Source of the DNA: Armatimonadota bacterium
Lineage (GTDB): Bacteria; Armatimonadota; Fimbriimonadia; Fimbriimonadales; Fimbriimonadaceae
Direction: 5' to 3'
Length of the DNA stretch: 64,000 nt
Assembly: GCA_017303935.1 (NCBI GenBank)
Contig: JAFLBD010000002.1
Span: forward strand, 620,001-684,000
Both the position numbers and the translations under genes were made by a program. The notes beneath the pieces are model-generated. The model had not been told where the DNA came from, did not search any database, and saw nothing but the letters and a program-made list of their open reading frames with translations. Positions 61,081-64,000 of this stretch are shown in pieces (positions within the stretch are counted from its first letter, which is position 1; the number at the start of each line of letters is the position of its first letter).

Positions 61081-61995
61081 ATGGATTTGCGCAAGAAACT
61101 TCGTGCCTTTACGCTTATTGAGTTGCTGGTCGTCATTGCGATTATCGCGATTCTGGCGGCGATTTTGTTCCCGGTTTTCGCTGAAGCGAGGAGGTCGGCC
61201 AAGGCTACCGTCACGCTCAGCAACATCAAGCAGCAGACCACCGGAATTCTGCTTTACACCGGCGACTTCGACGACACGATGGTCCCGACGGCGGTGCTGG
61301 GAGACCCTGATTCGCCGTTCAACCTGCTGAATACTGGGCCCTATAAGCCGTGGAGTTGGTTGCTGTATTCCTATGTCAAAAGCGACATGGTCTTTATGGA
61401 CGCTCTGACTCAGCGCGAAGGGTATACCACTTGCTCCTCCGGCCTTCGCCCGCAAGATGATGAAGAGGCGCGGGTCTACTGTCCACAGTTCGGCTATGCG
61501 TTCTCGGTCATGGCTCCGGTGCGGTTCGAAACCGGAAGATATCGCCATTTTCCCGTTCAGGTTTCTGGCATCAACTCGCCGTCTCAAACAGTGATGCTCA
61601 CGATCAAGGCGCATCGCCGTGGTGGAAAGCGGTTGGACTGGTTGACCCCAAACAGCGGAGTCTGGATGAGCAATCTGGCACAACCACCGATCTGCACGGC
61701 ATCCGGGACTTGGCCAGATAATCCAGCGAACAATAGCCACTGCATTACCTTGCAGCGATGGGGCGTTGGCGGATTTGAAGACACTCAGACTCGGCCACTG
61801 AACGCCGAAGAAGGTCGGTATTCGGCTGGAAACGCGTTCCGAAATCGGATGCGAGCGATCACCGCTTTTTCGGATGGCAGCGCGAAGAGTATTCAGCCAA
61901 CGGCACTTTCTGCGGGCACCAACTGGAACTTCAACGTCAATGCGGCTTCGGTGCGAATCACTGACCGATCGGCTTACATGTGGGATGTCGAATGA
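61081..61995 (+). CDS. type IV pilin-like / DUF1559-type prepilin protein
   Basis: A 304-residue protein with a class III signal: MDLRKKLRA, then FTLIELLVVIAIIAILAAIL after the cleavage site, with Glu at position +5. The residue before Phe is Ala rather than the usual Gly. The mature part has FPVFAEARRSAKATVTLSNI and ILLYTGDFDDTM, a pattern very common in Armatimonadota and related phyla, where many such genes occur. It probably becomes a minor pilin or a pseudopilin of a secretion system. The small lipoprotein overlaps its stop. Confidence 0.85.
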   Translation: MDLRKKLRAFTLIELLVVIAIIAILAAILFPVFAEARRSAKATVTLSNIKQQTTGILLYTGDFDDTMVPTAVLGDPDSPFNLLNTGPYKPWSWLLYSYVKSDMVFMDALTQREGYTTCSSGLRPQDDEEARVYCPQFGYAFSVMAPVRFETGRYRHFPVQVSGINSPSQTVMLTIKAHRRGGKRLDWLTPNSGVWMSNLAQPPICTASGTWPDNPANNSHCITLQRWGVGGFEDTQTRPLNAEEGRYSAGNAFRNRMRAITAFSDGSAKSIQPTALSAGTNWNFNVNAASVRITDRSAYMWDVE

Positions 61996-62177
61996 AAACT
62001 CTGATTATCGTCTTTATCTTAGGGCTTGCAGTGCTGGGTTGCCAGCCTGAACCGGAAGCCGCCGCGCCCTCAGCTCCTGCTGCTGGCGCATCGGAAAAGG
62101 ACCAAAAGAACAGCAAAGCGGGCACATTGGCCCCGAATCCAGACTACAAAGATCAAAAGCCAGGCGGAAAACTGTAG
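61992..62177 (+). CDS. small lipoprotein
   Basis: A 61-residue protein: signal MKTLIIVFILGLAVLGC with a lipobox, then an acidic Ala/Pro-rich low-complexity tail (PEPEAAAPSAPAAG). Its ATG overlaps the prepilin stop (ATGA), so it is co-translated. Function unknown; the tail may be a spacer. Confidence 0.7.
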   Translation: MKTLIIVFILGLAVLGCQPEPEAAAPSAPAAGASEKDQKNSKAGTLAPNPDYKDQKPGGKL

Positions 62178-62288
62178 GATTTTTGTTTCGATATCCGATT
62201 GTGCCCGTATAATATGGGCAGTACAGTGTCGGGCGTTATGGATGATGCCCCGTTCGCGTACGCCAAATTCTAGAGCAGAACAAGCAGG

Positions 62289-64000
62289 ATGCCAACACCT
62301 ACGCGCAAGGCGGTCAGCAACAAGGCCGTCGTCATGGAACAATCGCACCGAGCCATCGATATCGGCGGTGTGATTCTTGTGGCCACCGCCATCGTCATCA
62401 CGATCGGACTGGCGATTGGCAATACCGGCGTGGTAGGCGAGGCTCTTAGTGGTACTTTCAAATCCCTTTTTGGTCGCGGCGCCTGGGCCGCACCAGTTCT
62501 GGCTGGGGGCGTTGGGCTTTCGATGCTCTTAGGGCGCAAGCAGCTCGATCTTCCTCGATTGACTTGGGGCCTATCTCTGATCTTTTTGACGCTTGTTGGG
62601 TTCATGGCGGCCAAGCCACGCGGCGACTACTTTGATCCTGAAGCGGCAAAGCTCTCTGGTGGCTATATCGGCGCAAGCGTAGCCTGGGGATTCGAGACCC
62701 TGCTGGGTTCGGCGATGGCCGTCGGGCTGGGCGCGCTTGGAATGGTTGGATTGATTTTGTGTGTCAATGCACCGCTACACGTGCTCCTCTCGAATCTCGC
62801 CGAACGGCGAAAACGCCCACCGCAGAAGGTGATTTTGGGAGGAAGCAACCGCGGTGACCGCGCGGCGGCCCTCGAAGAGCGCCCCGCCAGGTCGTTGCAA
62901 AAGGAAGCAGTTGTCAACGGTACTCAGTTCGAAGAGGAGCCGCCTACTCGGGGACGCACTAGAACCGCGCCCGTGATTCGAACGGTGCAACCTGCGCCTG
63001 CAACGGAGATGGCTGCCAGCGCGCCCACCCCAAAGGAAGGCTATGTGCTTCCGCCGCTTTCTTTGCTCCAACAAGCTCCTGCCAAACCAAAGCGCACCGC
63101 CAGCGAGATGGAGCACAACATCGAAACGCTGGAACGCACTCTTGAAGAATTTGGGATCGACGCCAACGTTGTCGAAGTGGCTACCGGCCCGACGATCACT
63201 CGGTACGAAATTCAACTTGGACCCGGAATCAACGTCCGGCGCATTACTTCGCTAGGAGATAACCTGGCGATGAGTCTGGCTGCTCGCGACGTCCGCGTTG
63301 AGGCACCGATTCCAGGCAAGTCGGCGGTCGGCGTCGAAGTGCCGAACAACAGTCCGAGCATGGTGACCTTGCGCGATGTGTGCGAGACTAGCGAGTTCCG
63401 CGACCATTCGAGCAGACTCTGTGTGGCGCTGGGGCAGGACGTGAGTGGCATCAACCGCTATGCCGATTTGACAAAAATGCCGCACTTGCTGATCGGCGGT
63501 GCGACAAACAGCGGTAAGTCCATCGGGCTTGCCACCATTATCACTTCGCTGCTGATGCGCAACACGCCGAAGGATGTGCGCATGGTGATGATCGACCCAA
63601 AGCGGGTGGAACTCAGCCTGTTTGATGGCATCCCGCATCTGATGTGCCCGGTGGTGAAGGACGTTAAAGAAGCTCCTGGAGTGCTGCGGGCGGTCTGGCG
63701 AGAGATGGACTTGCGGTACGACAAACTGAGTGAGGCTGGCGTGCGCAACATTCAGGGCTGGAACGACAAGGCATCGTTCCAAGACAAGATGCCATACATC
63801 GTCGTGATCATCGACGAGTTGGCGGACCTCATGATTCAGGCAAGCGCTGAGGTCGAAACCAGCATTGTCCGTCTGGCACAACTCGCCCGAGCGGTCGGAA
63901 TTCACCTAGTCATCGCGACACAACGTCCATCGGTTGACGTTATCACCGGCACAATCAAAGCCAACATTCCTTCACGGTTGGCGTTCGCGGTGTCATCGCA
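62289..64000 (+). CDS. ftsK: FtsK/SpoIIIE-type DNA translocase, 3' part beyond the window
   Basis: The first 570 residues of a DNA translocase. About four membrane helices (DIGGVILVATAIVITIGLAI, WAAPVLAGGVGLSMLL, LTWGLSLIFLTLVGF, LGALGMVGLILCVNAPL) are followed by a charged Pro-rich linker and the motor: alpha domain IDANVVEVATGPTITRYEIQ, Walker A LIGGATNSGKSIGLA (about residue 405) and Walker B PYIVVIIDELADLM. The last bases encode ANIPSRLAFAVSS. The gamma domain that reads KOPS-like sequences lies outside. The family resolves chromosome dimers and segregates DNA at division. ATG 62289 is chosen as the first start before the membrane region. Confidence 0.93.
   Translation, partial: MPTPTRKAVSNKAVVMEQSHRAIDIGGVILVATAIVITIGLAIGNTGVVGEALSGTFKSLFGRGAWAAPVLAGGVGLSMLLGRKQLDLPRLTWGLSLIFLTLVGFMAAKPRGDYFDPEAAKLSGGYIGASVAWGFETLLGSAMAVGLGALGMVGLILCVNAPLHVLLSNLAERRKRPPQKVILGGSNRGDRAAALEERPARSLQKEAVVNGTQFEEEPPTRGRTRTAPVIRTVQPAPATEMAASAPTPKEGYVLPPLSLLQQAPAKPKRTASEMEHNIETLERTLEEFGIDANVVEVATGPTITRYEIQLGPGINVRRITSLGDNLAMSLAARDVRVEAPIPGKSAVGVEVPNNSPSMVTLRDVCETSEFRDHSSRLCVALGQDVSGINRYADLTKMPHLLIGGATNSGKSIGLATIITSLLMRNTPKDVRMVMIDPKRVELSLFDGIPHLMCPVVKDVKEAPGVLRAVWREMDLRYDKLSEAGVRNIQGWNDKASFQDKMPYIVVIIDELADLMIQASAEVETSIVRLAQLARAVGIHLVIATQRPSVDVITGTIKANIPSRLAFAVSS

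Noticed and set aside
63252-63905. A 217-codon open frame opposite ftsK
   Set aside because: Shadow of the translocase motor domain, which has intact Walker motifs.
1-64000. CRISPR array
   Set aside because: No regularly spaced identical repeats were noticed anywhere in the window.

Overview
The window reads as a compact, mostly chromosomal stretch of a Gram-negative-type bacterium, most likely an Armatimonadota (Fimbriimonadia-like) lineage. The best hint is the pilin-like protein at 61081-61995, whose N-terminus (FTLIELLVVIAIIAILAAI, then LFPVFAEARRSAK and a Y..DFDD segment) is the form very common in that phylum. Lipoprotein signals, a dnaE2/imuB mutasome, a bacterial tricorn protease and weak Shine-Dalgarno sites fit but are not specific. 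The phylum call is inference.

Region 1 (1-7305) is an AT-richer accessory island. A tightly overlapping four-gene operon encodes a 5'-truncated DNA cytosine methyltransferase, an HD-domain protein, an ORC/AAA-like P-loop ATPase and an unrecognised 324-residue protein. Facing it is a two-half ThyX-like flavoprotein, preceded by a perfect 12-6-12 inverted repeat, then a tyrosine recombinase beside the 3' end of a tRNA-Val gene. The layout is that of a tRNA-integrated island carrying a probable conflict/defence cassette and is the most interesting part of the window. From 7306 to 8935 lies a decaying strip: a frame-disrupted secreted thioredoxin, a lipoprotein with no normal start codon, a truncated secreted frame and a degenerate second tRNA-Val.

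Region 2 (8986-25500) is ordinary chromosome: dienelactone hydrolase, ornithine cyclodeaminase-like protein, asparagine synthetase, DinB-like protein, ALDH7-type dehydrogenase, a csoR-copA copper operon with a visible operator, an SOS-type cluster (SRAP protein divergent from imuB-dnaE2) and sufCD. Region 3 (25597-45361) holds 1- and 6-phosphofructokinase, a GAF/PAS histidine kinase, a Lon-substrate-domain protein, DNA polymerase I, SerA, a large secreted subtilase, a lone MshEN-domain protein with a MinD/FlhG ATPase, paired redoxins, glycosyltransferases and seryl-tRNA synthetase. Region 4 (45358-56621) holds RodA, three related lipoproteins, a membrane-anchored protein, an ABC exporter, an OppD-like ATPase and a tricorn-type protease.

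Region 5 (about 56650-59829) is a second accessory patch: palindromic intergenic repeats, two unknown genes, two orphan Rhs C-terminal fragments and a small membrane protein that may be an immunity protein. It ends at the 3' side of a tRNA-Asn gene. Region 6 (60079-64000) returns to core genes: class II fructose-1,6-bisphosphatase, the pilin-like protein with a small lipoprotein, and the start of an FtsK/SpoIIIE translocase that runs off the window.

Gene tails are very tightly packed: several convergent pairs share stop codons, and many same-strand neighbours overlap by ATGA or similar.
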